Assembly: GCF_052068095.1 (NCBI RefSeq)
Contig: NZ_JBQHDG010000004.1
Span: 186,001 to 250,000 of the forward strand
From: Phytohabitans sp052068095
GTDB lineage: Bacteria; Actinomycetota; Actinomycetes; Mycobacteriales; Micromonosporaceae
Direction: 5' to 3'
Length of the DNA: 64,000 nucleotides
Below, piece by piece: positions 33,450 through 42,154 of this stretch. The notes under the pieces were generated by a model. That model did no database searches and was not told the origin of the DNA. It saw nothing but the letters and a program-made list of their open reading frames with translations. The first letter of the stretch is position 1, and each line of letters starts with the position of its first letter. The translations under genes and the position numbers were made by a program.

Positions 33450-34103
33450 TCAGCCGTCGGCATCCTCGGCCGGCAGGGTGTGCCAGATGTTGAACGCCAC
33501 CGACGCGGCTCCCTGCGCGTCTCCGGCCGCCATGAGTTCGATCAGCCGCGAATGAAGTTCGACGGACGCGTGCCCATCCGCGCTGAAACGCAGCCGCTCC
33601 GCGCGGCGTACGAGGGGATCGAACTGGTCGAGCACGGTTTCGAGCGCTTTGTTGCCCAGCGCGGTGACCGGAATCCAATGTATCTCTTCGTCGGCGTCGA
33701 GTGCCGCGTCGACATCGCCCGAGTCCACCGCCTCGGCGAAGCGGCGATTGGCCTCCCGCATGCGATCGATGTGCTCTTCGCCAAGCCGGCCCGTTGTCTG
33801 GCGAACGGCCAGTTCGTGCATCGCGGCGATGACGTCGCGAGCGTCCCGTACCGCCCCCGGATCGATGGCGCTTACCCTCGTCGATCGGCCGGGCAGTGCC
33901 ACCACCAGACCGCTGGCCCCGAGGCGTAACAGAGCCTCGCGCACCGGAGTGCGGCTCACTCCGAGCCACTCTGCGAGCTCACCGTCTTTGAGCTGCTCCC
34001 CTGGCAGGAAGGTGCAGTCGACGATGGCGTCGCGAAGGCGCCGGTAGACATCGTCGCGCAGGAGGGAGCGGTCCACGGCCGGGCCGCTCGATGGGATCGG
34101 CAT
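33450..34103 (-). CDS. GntR-family (FCD) regulator
   Basis: The 217-residue protein has a GntR winged helix (DVYRRLRDAIVDCTFLPGEQ, LKDGELAEWLGVSRTPVREA) and an all-helical FCD ligand domain (RDARDVIAAMHELAVRQT, EEIHWIPVTALGNKALETVL). The FCD metal-site residues are partly conserved (DADEEIHW, SVELHSRLIELM). The ATG at 34103 overlaps an operator half-site. It is divergent from a hydrolase gene across a region with two TGCAA-N4-TTGCA sites, so it very likely controls itself and the hydrolase. Confidence 0.93.
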   Translation of the reverse strand: MPIPSSGPAVDRSLLRDDVYRRLRDAIVDCTFLPGEQLKDGELAEWLGVSRTPVREALLRLGASGLVVALPGRSTRVSAIDPGAVRDARDVIAAMHELAVRQTTGRLGEEHIDRMREANRRFAEAVDSGDVDAALDADEEIHWIPVTALGNKALETVLDQFDPLVRRAERLRFSADGHASVELHSRLIELMAAGDAQGAASVAFNIWHTLPAEDADG

Positions 34104-34188
34104 GCAACATATTGCACACATTGTGCCAGTGGACACAAGTCGGCATGATCCTTGTCGAGTCCTTCTGCATGCAATATATTGCATGCAG
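34103..34188. promoter_or_regulatory. Two GntR operators, one a 24-bp perfect palindrome
   Basis: Bases 34165-34188 form a perfect palindrome whose half is CTGCATGCAATA. Its core TGCAATATATTGCA recurs with one change at 34103-34116 (TGCAACATATTGCA), overlapping the GntR start codon. Two copies of the same dyad 62 bases apart, between divergent regulator and hydrolase genes, suggest cooperative or looped repression. Confidence 0.8.
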
Positions 34189-34256
34189 AGACGGCGACCG
34201 CCGGATCACTGAGGACCCGCCTGGGAAGCCGGCGCGGCGACGGAAGGAAGCTCCTC

Positions 34257-34967
34257 ATGAGCACCACCGGTCAAGAGATCAAGAATGTCGTGCTCGTGCA
34301 CGGCGCGTTCGCTGATGGTTCGGGTTGGCGCGGTGTGTACGACAAGCTGACGGCCCAGGGCTACCGCGTCACGATCGTGCAGAACCCACTGACCTCGCTG
34401 GAGGACGACGTCGCGGCGACCACAAGAGTGCTCGACCAGCAGGACGGCCCGACGATCCTCGTCGGCCACTCCTGGGGCGGCACGGTGATCACCGAGGCGG
34501 GAGTTCACCGGAACGTCGCCGGACTTGTCTACGTGTCGGCACTGGCGCCCGATGCCGGCGAGACCACCGCCCAGCAGTACGAGGGATTCGGCGCGACGCC
34601 CGACTTCGTCATCGACGTCGGCGCGGACGGATACGGCTTCCTCAACCCCGACAAGTTCAAGGCCGGGTTCGCCGCGGATGTCAGCGACACCGAGGCCGCT
34701 TTCCTTCGCGACTCGCAGGTACCCATCAATATGGCGGTGTTCGCGACGCCGGTGAAGAACGCCGCCTGGCGCGACAAGCCGAGCTGGGCCGTCATCGCGA
34801 CGGACGACAAGTCGTTCGACCAGGCAATGCTTCAGCACATGGCCAAGCGCATCAACGCGAAGATCACCAACGTCCCGGCCAGTCACGCGGTGTACGTGAC
34901 GCAGTCCGGCGTCGTCTCCGACGTGATCGTCACCGCCGCGCAAAACGCCGCCGGCGGCGCTCGCTGA
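34257..34967 (+). CDS. Alpha/beta hydrolase
   Basis: The 236-residue protein has VVLVHGAFADGSGWRGVY (oxyanion hole), the nucleophile elbow GHSWGG within PTILVGHSWGGTVITEAG, and a late H in NVPASHAVYVTQ, completing a Ser-His hydrolase with an acid probably at IATDDKSFD. This is the common salicylate-esterase/haloperoxidase-like group of actinobacterial hydrolases. The ATG at 34257 follows GGAAGGAAG. No signal peptide is present. It is the probable target of the divergent GntR regulator, which points to an inducible role in degrading a small ester. Confidence 0.92.
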   Translation: MSTTGQEIKNVVLVHGAFADGSGWRGVYDKLTAQGYRVTIVQNPLTSLEDDVAATTRVLDQQDGPTILVGHSWGGTVITEAGVHRNVAGLVYVSALAPDAGETTAQQYEGFGATPDFVIDVGADGYGFLNPDKFKAGFAADVSDTEAAFLRDSQVPINMAVFATPVKNAAWRDKPSWAVIATDDKSFDQAMLQHMAKRINAKITNVPASHAVYVTQSGVVSDVIVTAAQNAAGGAR

Positions 34968-35036
34968 CCACTTCCACCCCGGGCCGGCTCGCACGTGACA
35001 CGTGGGCCGGCCCCGAGCTCTGTGGAGGGTGACCGC

Positions 35037-35714
35037 ATGTCCACCACGTCGTTTGAAGTGGCGCTGTGGATCGAGCTCCTCGCCGCAGGACTCGGCGGCC
35101 TTCAGGGTGCCCTGTTCGCGGCAGGCGAGAGGCATCGCCGCATCGACGTGCTCGGCGTCATCGTCATCGGGCTCGCCGTATCGCTCGGGGGCAGCCTGCT
35201 GCGCGACATAGTGCTCAACCAGCCGCCCGTCGTGGTCTGGCAGAACTGGTACCTGCCGGTGGCCGGCGCCTCGGCGGTCCTGGGCATGGTGCTCCAACCG
35301 GTATTCGCGCGAGCGGACTGGCTGATCACCGCGCTGGACGCGGTCGTCATGGGACTGTTCGGCGCGATCGGGGCCTCGAAGGCGCTGTCTCTCGGCGTCG
35401 GCGAAGCCGGGGCACTGGTCGTCGGGGTCATCGGAGCGATCGGAGGCGGGATGCTGCGCGACGTCATCCTGAGCCTGCCGATCTCCGTTCTCCAGATCGG
35501 CACCCTCTATGCCGTCGCCGCCGGCGCGGGGGCCGGGACGCTCGTCCTGTTGACCGGATTCGGCACACCGACCCTGATCGCGGGTCTCGGCTGCCTGGTC
35601 GTGACCACGTCCCTGCGTCTGGCCGCCGTTCGCTTCGGCTGGACGTTCCCCGAGCAGCGCACCGTACGGCCTCGGCGTCCGAAAGGGCCGTCAGCTCCCA
35701 AAGGTTTCCTCTGA
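35037..35714 (+). CDS. TRIC/UPF0126-family membrane protein
   Basis: The 225-residue protein has two repeats of three membrane helices, each with the G-G-x-x-R-D motif of the trimeric intracellular cation channel family (SLGGSLLRDIVLNQPPVVVW and IGGGMLRDVILSLPISVLQI). Prokaryotic members conduct monovalent cations. The ATG at 35037 follows GGAGGG. It is 69 bases after the hydrolase and may be co-transcribed with it. The last ~20 residues are basic and cytoplasmic. Confidence 0.93.
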   Translation: MSTTSFEVALWIELLAAGLGGLQGALFAAGERHRRIDVLGVIVIGLAVSLGGSLLRDIVLNQPPVVVWQNWYLPVAGASAVLGMVLQPVFARADWLITALDAVVMGLFGAIGASKALSLGVGEAGALVVGVIGAIGGGMLRDVILSLPISVLQIGTLYAVAAGAGAGTLVLLTGFGTPTLIAGLGCLVVTTSLRLAAVRFGWTFPEQRTVRPRRPKGPSAPKGFL

Positions 35715-35848
35715 GACCGCGAAGGCACTCGCCTAGCGGCGAATCCCACCACCGGCCGGGCACACTGTCATCGGCCATGAGCGGATGTTGAGGCCTGAGT
35801 CTCGGCTGCGGCGGAGCGACCGGGCGACCGGCTATCGAGGGCGGAGGG

Positions 35849-36400
35849 GTGTGGGTGGTGGGCGGCCGGGATGAGCTGGTCAGTGGGTTGGTGGAGGAGA
35901 TGCCGCGGTACATCTCCGCCGCGGTGCGGTTCCAGGTCGCGGTCGCTCATCAGTTGGACATGCCGGTCTCCGATGTGCACGGGCTCGCCGCGTTGTTGGA
36001 GACCGGGCCGGTCGGGGTCAGACGGCTGGCCGATCTGATGGGCATGACCACGAGTGCGGTGACCCGCCTGGTGGACCGCCTCGAGCGGGACGGGTACGTG
36101 CGGCGGGAGCCGGATCCCGCGGACCGGCGGCGGATATTGGTGCACATCGTGCCGGAGCGCATCGCGCGGGTCGCCCGGTTCTACGAGCCGCTGAACCTTC
36201 GCTGGCAGCGGCAGATCGGCCAGTACTCCGACGCCGAGTTGCGTTTCCTGCTCGGGTTCCTGCGGCGGGGCCGCGAGGACGCCCAAGCGGAGACCGTCAA
36301 CCTGCGGGCCGGTGGCCGGCAGCACGGCACCCGGGGCCGCCGTGTCGGGCATCCGCCCGCTGGGGGCCGGCCCCTAGAGAACGATGGGGGCACACCCTGA
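35849..36400 (+). CDS. MarR-family regulator
   Basis: The 183-residue protein has a MarR winged helix: ALLETGPVGVRRLADLMGMT, TSAVTRLVDRLERDGYVRRE, PDPADRRRILVHIVPER. Dimerising helices flank it. GTG codons at 35849 and 35855 are both possible starts. The last ~25 residues (RGRRVGHPPAGGRPLENDGG) are disordered and unusual for the family. No divergent partner is present; its targets are unknown. Confidence 0.9.
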   Translation: MWVVGGRDELVSGLVEEMPRYISAAVRFQVAVAHQLDMPVSDVHGLAALLETGPVGVRRLADLMGMTTSAVTRLVDRLERDGYVRREPDPADRRRILVHIVPERIARVARFYEPLNLRWQRQIGQYSDAELRFLLGFLRRGREDAQAETVNLRAGGRQHGTRGRRVGHPPAGGRPLENDGGTP

Positions 36401-36509
36401 TCCATCCCGGATAGCTGCTGCAAGCACTAGCTGCTCGCAGCAGCGACTGTTTGACTGGGCGCCACAGCCAAGGCCTTTGGCACTCGTCGGTGAAGGGATT
36501 GGGGCATCC

Positions 36510-37025
36510 ATGAACGTGCGACGTTTCCGGTTCGGTCCGTTGGTCGCCGCGTCGGTCATCGCCATCGTCGCGTCGACCGCATGCGGCTCGGACAACGGCG
36601 CGGGACAGGACACATCGGCGCCGCCACCGGCGAGCGCGAGCGTGCCGTCCGCGGCCGACGAGACCGCCGTCCGGGGCTTGCTCGACAAGATCAATGAGGC
36701 GTGGGCACGTGGTGACGCGACGGCGTACGCATCGTTCCACACGGCCGATGCTGATCTGATCGACTTCCGCGGCACCCACGCCGCCGGCAGGCAGGCGATC
36801 ATCGACCTGCTCCAGCCAGCTTTCGACGGCGTGCTCAAAAACAGCAGGGTCGAAGCGCGGATCGTCGACCTGCGCTTCCTGGCCTCCGATGTCGCGGTCT
36901 TCCACACGGAGGGCAAGATCGTGCCGATGGGCGACAACTCGATCCAAACGTTCGTGGCCACCAAGGGTCCGGACGGATGGCTGATCGCCGCGTTCCAGAA
37001 CACCCGTATTCAGGCCGGAGGGTGA
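36510..37025 (+). CDS. Secreted SgcJ/EcaC-like (SnoaL-fold) lipoprotein
   Basis: The 171-residue protein has a signal peptide (basic MNVRRFRF, hydrophobic PLVAASVIAIVA) ending in a lipobox-like STAC with Cys25, so it is probably a lipoprotein. The mature part is a cone-shaped SnoaL/NTF2-like domain: VRGLLDKINEAWARGDATAY, FRGTHAAGRQAIIDLLQPAF, KNSRVEARIVDLRFLASDVA. SgcJ/EcaC-type proteins of this fold occur in secondary metabolism but mostly lack a known reaction. It stands alone after the MarR gene and may be its target. Confidence 0.88.
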   Translation: MNVRRFRFGPLVAASVIAIVASTACGSDNGAGQDTSAPPPASASVPSAADETAVRGLLDKINEAWARGDATAYASFHTADADLIDFRGTHAAGRQAIIDLLQPAFDGVLKNSRVEARIVDLRFLASDVAVFHTEGKIVPMGDNSIQTFVATKGPDGWLIAAFQNTRIQAGG

Positions 37026-37330
37026 GCGATGGCGTGCCTGCGCCGGACCTTCACGCGCCTAAGCGTCCAAGTACCCGGCTCGCGCCGCCGACGGCAGGCG
37101 TGAGCTGCCATCGGCGACGGAGCGTGGGGCTTTGTGGCTTTGGACAGCGGCGTCGATGGCGGTGCTGCGGAAGTTGTCGGCCTCGGCCGGATCCGCCTGC
37201 TTGAGCAGACCGACGGCCTGGGTCAGCGACGGCAACTGTCGGCGTCCCGCCTGACGCGGCCCTGCCACCGCCCTGACACGACCCCTGACCCGGTGTCCGC
37301 GCGCGTTCGCGCGCACCGGGATGCTTGCCG
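37026..37330. other. Intergenic stretch with a possible minus-strand remnant
   Basis: On the minus strand LTQAVGLLKQADPAEADNFR and a following stretch ending near 37059 read like a helical protein end, but no start codon or full gene can be built. I would not call it coding. Nothing else is seen. Confidence 0.3.
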
Positions 37331-38563
37331 TCAGTCGTCGATGGCCTGGTAGAGCGTGGTCCAGAAGTCGTGGAAAGCCCATGCCGAGTTCGGGTTGGAT
37401 GCCCCGACCTGGGTGAGCAGGATGCCGATCAGGTCCTTGTCCGGGTCGGCGTAGGTAGAGGTGCCGCTGCCGCCGTCCCAGCCGAATTGACCGATGGATG
37501 CGTAGTCGCCGCGGTAGGTGCGTACCGCCATGCCGAAGCCCCAGCCGCCGTGCTGGCCTTGGCCGAACGAGATGTTGACGTTGTCGCGGGCCAGGGCCGT
37601 GCGGGCGGCCAGTTGCTCGGGCGTGAGACGGTTGGTGGTCATCAGCTCGACTGCCGGCCGGGACAGGATCCGTTCGCCGTCCTGGGTGCCGCCGTTGAGC
37701 AGCATCCGGAAGTAGGCGTGGTAGTCCGCGACGGTGGAGACCAGCCCACCGCCGCCGCCGGGGAACGCCGGGGGCTGGCTCCAGCGTCCGCTGGCGGGCT
37801 CGTCCCAGACGGTGAACTCGCCGGTCTGCGGGTCGGGGGCGTACAGGATCGGGAACCGGTCGATCTTTTCGGCAGGTACGTGGAAGCCGGTGTCCTTCAT
37901 GCCCAGCGGGTCGAAGACGCGTTCGCGCAAGAACTGTTCGAACGGCTGGCCGGTGACCCTGGCGACGAGCACGCCGAGCAGGTCGTTGCTGATGTGGTAC
38001 TGCCAGTGTTCGCCGGGCTGGTGCATCAGCGGCAGCGTGCCGAGGCGGCGCATCCACTCGTCCGGCTCGGGCACCGGCACCGGCAGATTCGGGGTCAGCC
38101 CCTCCTCGAAGACCGCGGTCATGATCGGCGTGCCCAGCGCCGTAAAGTCCATACCCAGCCCGAATGTGGAGGTCAGGAGGTCCCGTACCGTGATCGGCCG
38201 CCGGGCCGGCACGGTGTCATCCAGCGGGGCGTCGATCCGGGTCAGTACCCGCCGGTCGGCCAGCTCGGGCAGCCACGGCTCGACCGGGTCGTCCAGCCGC
38301 AACCGGCACTCGTCGAGCAACACCATCGTGGCCGCGACCGTGACCGGCTTGGACGTGGAAGCCATCCGGAAGATCGTGTCCGGTCGCATCGGCGGTCCAC
38401 CGCCGTGCCGCATCGTCCCGATCGCTTCGACGTGCGTCTCGTCACCCCGGCTGACCAGAGCGACGAGCCCGGGAATCCGGCCCGACTCGACATGCCGCGC
38501 CAGCACCTCCCGTAGCCTGTCCAGTCCCGTTTTGGAGAAGCCGACGTTGCCTTGTCCCATCAT
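37331..38563 (-). CDS. Beta-lactamase-family serine hydrolase
   Basis: The 410-residue protein has the serine-acylenzyme motifs of class C beta-lactamase/esterase VIII proteins: S-x-x-K (Ser69-T-S-Lys72 in FRMASTSKPVTV), YHISND as the tyrosine motif, and a C-terminal HGGWGFGM/GWDGGSGTS region near the third motif. No signal peptide is found, so it is probably a cytosolic esterase or peptidase rather than a resistance enzyme. ATG codons at 38563 and 38560 follow GGGAGA. Upstream at 38690 is a dyad identical in form to one in front of the LysR gene, which suggests LysR control. Confidence 0.92.
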   Translation of the reverse strand: MMGQGNVGFSKTGLDRLREVLARHVESGRIPGLVALVSRGDETHVEAIGTMRHGGGPPMRPDTIFRMASTSKPVTVAATMVLLDECRLRLDDPVEPWLPELADRRVLTRIDAPLDDTVPARRPITVRDLLTSTFGLGMDFTALGTPIMTAVFEEGLTPNLPVPVPEPDEWMRRLGTLPLMHQPGEHWQYHISNDLLGVLVARVTGQPFEQFLRERVFDPLGMKDTGFHVPAEKIDRFPILYAPDPQTGEFTVWDEPASGRWSQPPAFPGGGGGLVSTVADYHAYFRMLLNGGTQDGERILSRPAVELMTTNRLTPEQLAARTALARDNVNISFGQGQHGGWGFGMAVRTYRGDYASIGQFGWDGGSGTSTYADPDKDLIGILLTQVGASNPNSAWAFHDFWTTLYQAIDD

Positions 38564-38689
38564 GAATCTCCCTTGCGTGCGGCGTTCGGCCATGAAGTCC
38601 GATTTCGGCGTGGCCGCGGGAAGGCCGGCGCCGCCCACAGCGTGCGGCGGGCTTGTCTGGTCGATCAACGACGACTTCCGCATCGACTC

Positions 38690-38705
38690 ATAACGCGTCG
38701 GTTAT
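38690..38705. promoter_or_regulatory. LysR-type dyad upstream of the serine hydrolase
   Basis: ATAAC-GCGTCG-GTTAT is a 16-bp dyad of the same ATAAC-N6-GTTAT form as the site at 39772-39787 in front of the LysR gene. It lies 127 bases upstream of the hydrolase start and just after the LysR stop, so it is well placed for activation. Confidence 0.6.
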
Positions 38706-38761
38706 CGCGAGCCGGCGGGAGAGTGCGGCATCGGCCGCCTCGCTTGAAGCGGCAGAGCGCG

Positions 38762-39649
38762 TTACGCGGTCTGCCGCGCGTCAGTGGCGGCTTGGACGAA
38801 CGCACGGACCAGCAGAGTCTCGTCGGTCCTGCGCCACACCAGCGCATACCGCAGGATCGGTCCATCGGTGAGGGGTACGAAGGTGATGTCGCCGCGCCGC
38901 CGGGTGGCTGCCGCGTCCACCCCGATGGGAGAGACGACGCTGCCGCTGGCGATCGCCGTAAACGCCTCCTCGAGGGTGGCGACCGCGATTTCCCGCCGGA
39001 TGGGCCGGCCGGCCGGTGTCGCCGACGGGGTGTGCGCCTCCCACACGTACTCGGGGATGGGCCCGTCCGGGTACACCACCGGGTGGTCGCCGAGAGCTTC
39101 CATCTCGACCTGTTCGCGACCGGCCAGCGGATGATCGGAGGCGACGGCAAGCGTCAGTTGCTCGGTATGCAGCACCGGCCCAACGGCCAGGTCAGGCTCC
39201 CGGACAGGCAGCCAGACCATCGCGACGTCGACCCGGCCGGCACGCAGCCCACCGAACGGGTCGGTGGGGAGTATCTCGCGCATGCGCAGCTCGCACTGCG
39301 GATGCCGCTGCCGGAACAGATCGAGGACGCCCGCGATCCGATGGTGCCCGCTGGCCATCGTGCCAATGGTCAGGGTGCCGACCTGCCCGCGAGCGGCGGC
39401 CGCGGCCTCGTCGATGCCTGCCATGATCTCGCCGTAGCCCGCGTCGAGCCGGTCGCGTAAGCGCTCGCCGAGCGGCGTCAGTCGTACGCTGCGGCTGGTC
39501 CGCTCGAACAGGGCGCCGCCGATCCGGCGCTCCTGCTGCTTGATCGACTGGCTGACCCGCGCCTGTGAGATGCGCAGGCGTTCGGCCGTACGCCCGAAGT
39601 GGAGCTCCTTGGCCAGCGTCAGGAAGATCTCGATGTCTCGCAGCTCCAC
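38762..39649 (-). CDS. LysR-family regulator
   Basis: The 295-residue protein has the LysR helix-turn-helix (LRDIEIFLTLAKELHFGRTA, RLRISQARVSQSIKQQERRI, LFERTSRSVRLTPLGERL) and a periplasmic-binding-protein-like effector domain (LTIGTMASGHHRIAGVLDLF). I chose the GTG at 39649 because it gives the standard LysR start and length; the frame is open about 70 residues further. It lies between the serine hydrolase (downstream, same strand) and a divergent GNAT gene, with ATAAC-N6-GTTAT dyads at both promoters. Confidence 0.92.
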   Translation of the reverse strand: MELRDIEIFLTLAKELHFGRTAERLRISQARVSQSIKQQERRIGGALFERTSRSVRLTPLGERLRDRLDAGYGEIMAGIDEAAAAARGQVGTLTIGTMASGHHRIAGVLDLFRQRHPQCELRMREILPTDPFGGLRAGRVDVAMVWLPVREPDLAVGPVLHTEQLTLAVASDHPLAGREQVEMEALGDHPVVYPDGPIPEYVWEAHTPSATPAGRPIRREIAVATLEEAFTAIASGSVVSPIGVDAAATRRRGDITFVPLTDGPILRYALVWRRTDETLLVRAFVQAATDARQTA

Positions 39650-39771
39650 CCGGGCCGTCTCCCTCTGGTCACGACGCGCGCGGATCATCGTCCTGACCGG
39701 CGCAACCTGGAAGTTTACGGCCATGGCGACGGCCAGCCGCGACCTGTGGCGGCCACCCGTCGGCTCGAACG

Positions 39772-39787
39772 ATAACCGGTGGGTTAT
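39772..39787. promoter_or_regulatory. LysR-type dyad between LysR and GNAT genes
   Basis: ATAACC-GGTG-GGTTAT is a perfect 6-bp-arm inverted repeat fitting ATAAC-N6-GTTAT, located in the divergent LysR/GNAT gap. It is the probable autoregulatory site of the LysR protein and may also control the GNAT gene. Confidence 0.65.
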
Positions 39788-39845
39788 GCGGCGATTCGAT
39801 CTTTCGCATTGTTCCGCGCAGACGGTCCGGGCGATCGTGGGTGCC

Positions 39846-40649
39846 ATGAGCAAACCCGTGATCGACACCGTGACGGTGTCGCATCACCTGGGGAGCTCGC
39901 AGTGGCAGGCTGTGTCACCAGGCGGCTCCGTGGTCGGGGTGGCCACCCTGAGGACGACCATCCCTCTCGGGCACGCTCTTCTGCTGCCTCCGGTCCGAGC
40001 CACGAAGCCGGCCGCCCCGGAGCTGAGCCTGTACGTGGAGCCGCGGTGGCGCCGCCGCGGGATCGGCTCCCTGCTGCTGGCCGCCGTCCGGCAACAGGTC
40101 AGCGAGCCACGTCTTGTCGCGGACGTACCCGAGGGCTCGCCGGGTGAGGCATTCTGCCGGCGGCACGGCTTCCGGCAAACCCGATCCAGGCGCCACGATC
40201 TGCTCACCTACGGCGATGTGCACCGGGCCTGGCTAGGTGAGCTGGTCGACGCCGAGCACCCCGGCTACCGCCTCACCCACTGGACCGGCGACCTGTCCGA
40301 CGCACCCAATGTCGAAGAACTGCTGCGCAGCCCGGACCGCCCCGGCAACGCACTGCTCACCGCCGCGGACACCAACGGCGACCTGGCGGCCTACGCCGTG
40401 GCGGTCGTCGACGCGCTCTTCCAACCCCGAGCTCGCCAGTACGGACCGACCGTGCTTCCCGAGCATCGCGGACGGCGGCTGGGCCGTTGGGTCAACGCCG
40501 CTCTGATCCAGCGACTGCGCGAGGTCCACCCGTACGTCGACGAGATCGAAACCGCCGCCGAGGACGATCCCCACCTGGTCGCCCTACACGAGCACCTCGG
40601 CTTCCGCTTCTTCCGGCGAACTCACCTCTACGAACTCGCCCTGCCGTAA
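39846..40649 (+). CDS. Tandem GNAT-fold acetyltransferase
   Basis: The 267-residue protein has two GNAT-like halves. The first has the acetyl-CoA loop WRRRGIGSLLLAAVRQ (R-x-x-G-I-G/A) and a late RRHGFRQTR. The second has LPEHRGRRLGRWVNAALIQR and LHEHLGFRFFRRTHLYEL. The substrate is unknown. The ATG at 39846 begins MSKPVIDTVTV. It is divergent from LysR across an operator-like dyad. A double GNAT layout is found in some actinobacterial N-acetyltransferases of peptides or aminoglycosides, but no substrate is implied here. Confidence 0.88.
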   Translation: MSKPVIDTVTVSHHLGSSQWQAVSPGGSVVGVATLRTTIPLGHALLLPPVRATKPAAPELSLYVEPRWRRRGIGSLLLAAVRQQVSEPRLVADVPEGSPGEAFCRRHGFRQTRSRRHDLLTYGDVHRAWLGELVDAEHPGYRLTHWTGDLSDAPNVEELLRSPDRPGNALLTAADTNGDLAAYAVAVVDALFQPRARQYGPTVLPEHRGRRLGRWVNAALIQRLREVHPYVDEIETAAEDDPHLVALHEHLGFRFFRRTHLYELALP

Positions 40650-40749
40650 CGCTCTCCTCGGGCCCGCACGACGGCCCAGCGTTCGTCAGCGCGTGAAAGC
40701 CGTGGTTGAGGTGGCCCGCCGGCTGCACGCGCGGGCCTATCGTGCCGGT

Positions 40750-41247
40750 ATGAACGAAGACCCGCCGACGAGGACCACCTTCGACTTCGAAGCGTACGGT
40801 CGTCGAGTCCGTGAAGGACCATGCTTCGTCTGCGCCTTCGTCGCTGGCCGTCCCGACTACCAGCACCACAGCGTCTACGAGGATGAGCACACCATCGCGT
40901 TCCTCACCCGCTACCCGACGCTGCTGGGATACTGCCTCGTGGCACCGAAAGCACACATCGAGAGCTGGGTACATGAGATGGCGGAGCTGGAATTCCTCCG
41001 CTTCCAAAGCGTGGTCCACAAAGTTGCCCGCGCTCTGGCTGCCACGGTGCCTACCGAGCGGATGTACTCAATGAGCCTGGGCAGCCGACAAGGCAACGCC
41101 CATCTGCACTGGCACCTCGCACCCTTACCTCCCGGAGTGCCGTACCACCAGCAACAGTTCCACTCCCTCATGGCCGAAAACGGCGTTCTCGTAGTCGACG
41201 ACGTCGCTCAGGCAGCGCTGGCACAGCGCATACGAGATCAACACTGA
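40750..41247 (+). CDS. HIT-family hydrolase
   Basis: The 165-residue protein carries the histidine triad H-x-H-x-H as HLHWHLAPLP (His118, His120, His122), preceded by VAPKAHIESWVHEM and an N-terminal CFVCAFVAGRPDYQHHSVYE with a C-x2-C pair that may bind zinc. HIT proteins hydrolyse or transfer nucleotidyl groups (AMP esters, dinucleoside polyphosphates). I chose the ATG at 40750 rather than an earlier in-frame GTG because of composition. It follows the GNAT gene by 100 bases on the same strand. Confidence 0.92.
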   Translation: MNEDPPTRTTFDFEAYGRRVREGPCFVCAFVAGRPDYQHHSVYEDEHTIAFLTRYPTLLGYCLVAPKAHIESWVHEMAELEFLRFQSVVHKVARALAATVPTERMYSMSLGSRQGNAHLHWHLAPLPPGVPYHQQQFHSLMAENGVLVVDDVAQAALAQRIRDQH

Positions 41248-41321
41248 GGCGGGGGCACAGACCACCCGTCCTGGCGAACGCTGCTGACGCCTCGTCCGGT
41301 ATGGCACCGGCGGCGCGGCAC

Positions 41322-42092
41322 TTAGTTCGGGTTTCGCCGGCCTCCGCCCGGTCGGCGATCGCGGATAAGCGACGCGACGCCGTCGAGCAGGCGTTGCAAA
41401 CCGAACTCGAACTGGTCCCCCGCGTAGGGTTTGGCGCCGGCGCGCAAGGCTCGTCGCAGGGCTGGATAGCGGTCGAAGTCGACCAGTTCACGCAGCGCGA
41501 CGTTGCGCCGCTCGGCCTCGTCAGGTGTCACGTCACCGCCGCCGCGCTGGTGCAGTGTGGCCAGGCCCCTGACGTAGCCGTCCACGGACTCGATCACGGC
41601 GAGCTTCTCCGGGTCGGTGAGCCCGGTGCCGTCGAGGGCTTGGATGGCGGAGTCGAGCCAGCGCAGCATGTACGGGCCGGGCGCCGCGCCGAGGGCGGCG
41701 AGCTCGAGGACCCACGGGTGGTCTCGGTAGGCCGCCCAGTCGTCGCGGGCCCAGGCCGCCAGCTTGGCACGCCAGTCACCGGGCAGCTCGTGCGGAAGCG
41801 GCGCTTCGGCCATGGCCGCGTCGAGCATGAGCGCGGCCAACTCAGCCCGGCCGGGCAGGTACGTGTACAGCGATGCCGCGCCCACACCGAGCTTGGCCGC
41901 GACCTGGCGCATGGAGAGCGCCGCCAGGCCCTCAGTCGAGACGAGCTCGATGGCGGCGGCCACGATCGCCTCGACGGTCAACCCGCGTCGCGGTCCGCGG
42001 GATGGTCGGCCGGCGCTCGACCAGAGTAGGCGCAGCGCCCGTTCCTGCGCGCCCGGAGCGTCTTCCACCGGCTTCACCGTACGCGATGCCAC
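41322..42092 (-). CDS. TetR-family repressor (C-terminal TetR type)
   Basis: The 256-residue protein has a TetR helix-turn-helix (AIVAAAIELVSTEGLAALSM, RQVAAKLGVGAASLYTYLPG) after a ~35-residue basic/proline N-terminal arm. A TetR_C-like ligand domain follows (ARDDWAAYRDHPWVLELAAL). I chose the GTG at 42092. It is divergent from the MFS transporter at 42155 across overlapping CGAAC/GTTCG dyads. The standard reading is a drug-responsive repressor of the efflux pump. Confidence 0.92.
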   Translation of the reverse strand: MASRTVKPVEDAPGAQERALRLLWSSAGRPSRGPRRGLTVEAIVAAAIELVSTEGLAALSMRQVAAKLGVGAASLYTYLPGRAELAALMLDAAMAEAPLPHELPGDWRAKLAAWARDDWAAYRDHPWVLELAALGAAPGPYMLRWLDSAIQALDGTGLTDPEKLAVIESVDGYVRGLATLHQRGGGDVTPDEAERRNVALRELVDFDRYPALRRALRAGAKPYAGDQFEFGLQRLLDGVASLIRDRRPGGGRRNPN

Positions 42093-42108
42093 TGGAAACT
42101 CCAAACGA

Positions 42109-42143
42109 CGTTCGGTATTGTACGAACGGTGTTCGAAGTTCGT
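42109..42143. promoter_or_regulatory. Overlapping TetR operators
   Basis: CGTTCG-N8-CGAACG (42109-42128) and ACGAAC-N10-GTTCGT (42122-42143) are two overlapping inverted repeats sharing the central CGAAC. They fill the gap between the TetR and MFS start codons, consistent with two repressor dimers. Confidence 0.7.
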
Positions 42144-42154
42144 GTGGACGGCAC

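Noticed and set aside
37059..37240. Minus-strand stretch LTQAVGLLKQADPAEADNFR as a small gene
   Set aside because: No start codon with a ribosome site and no recognised family; noted only as a possible remnant.
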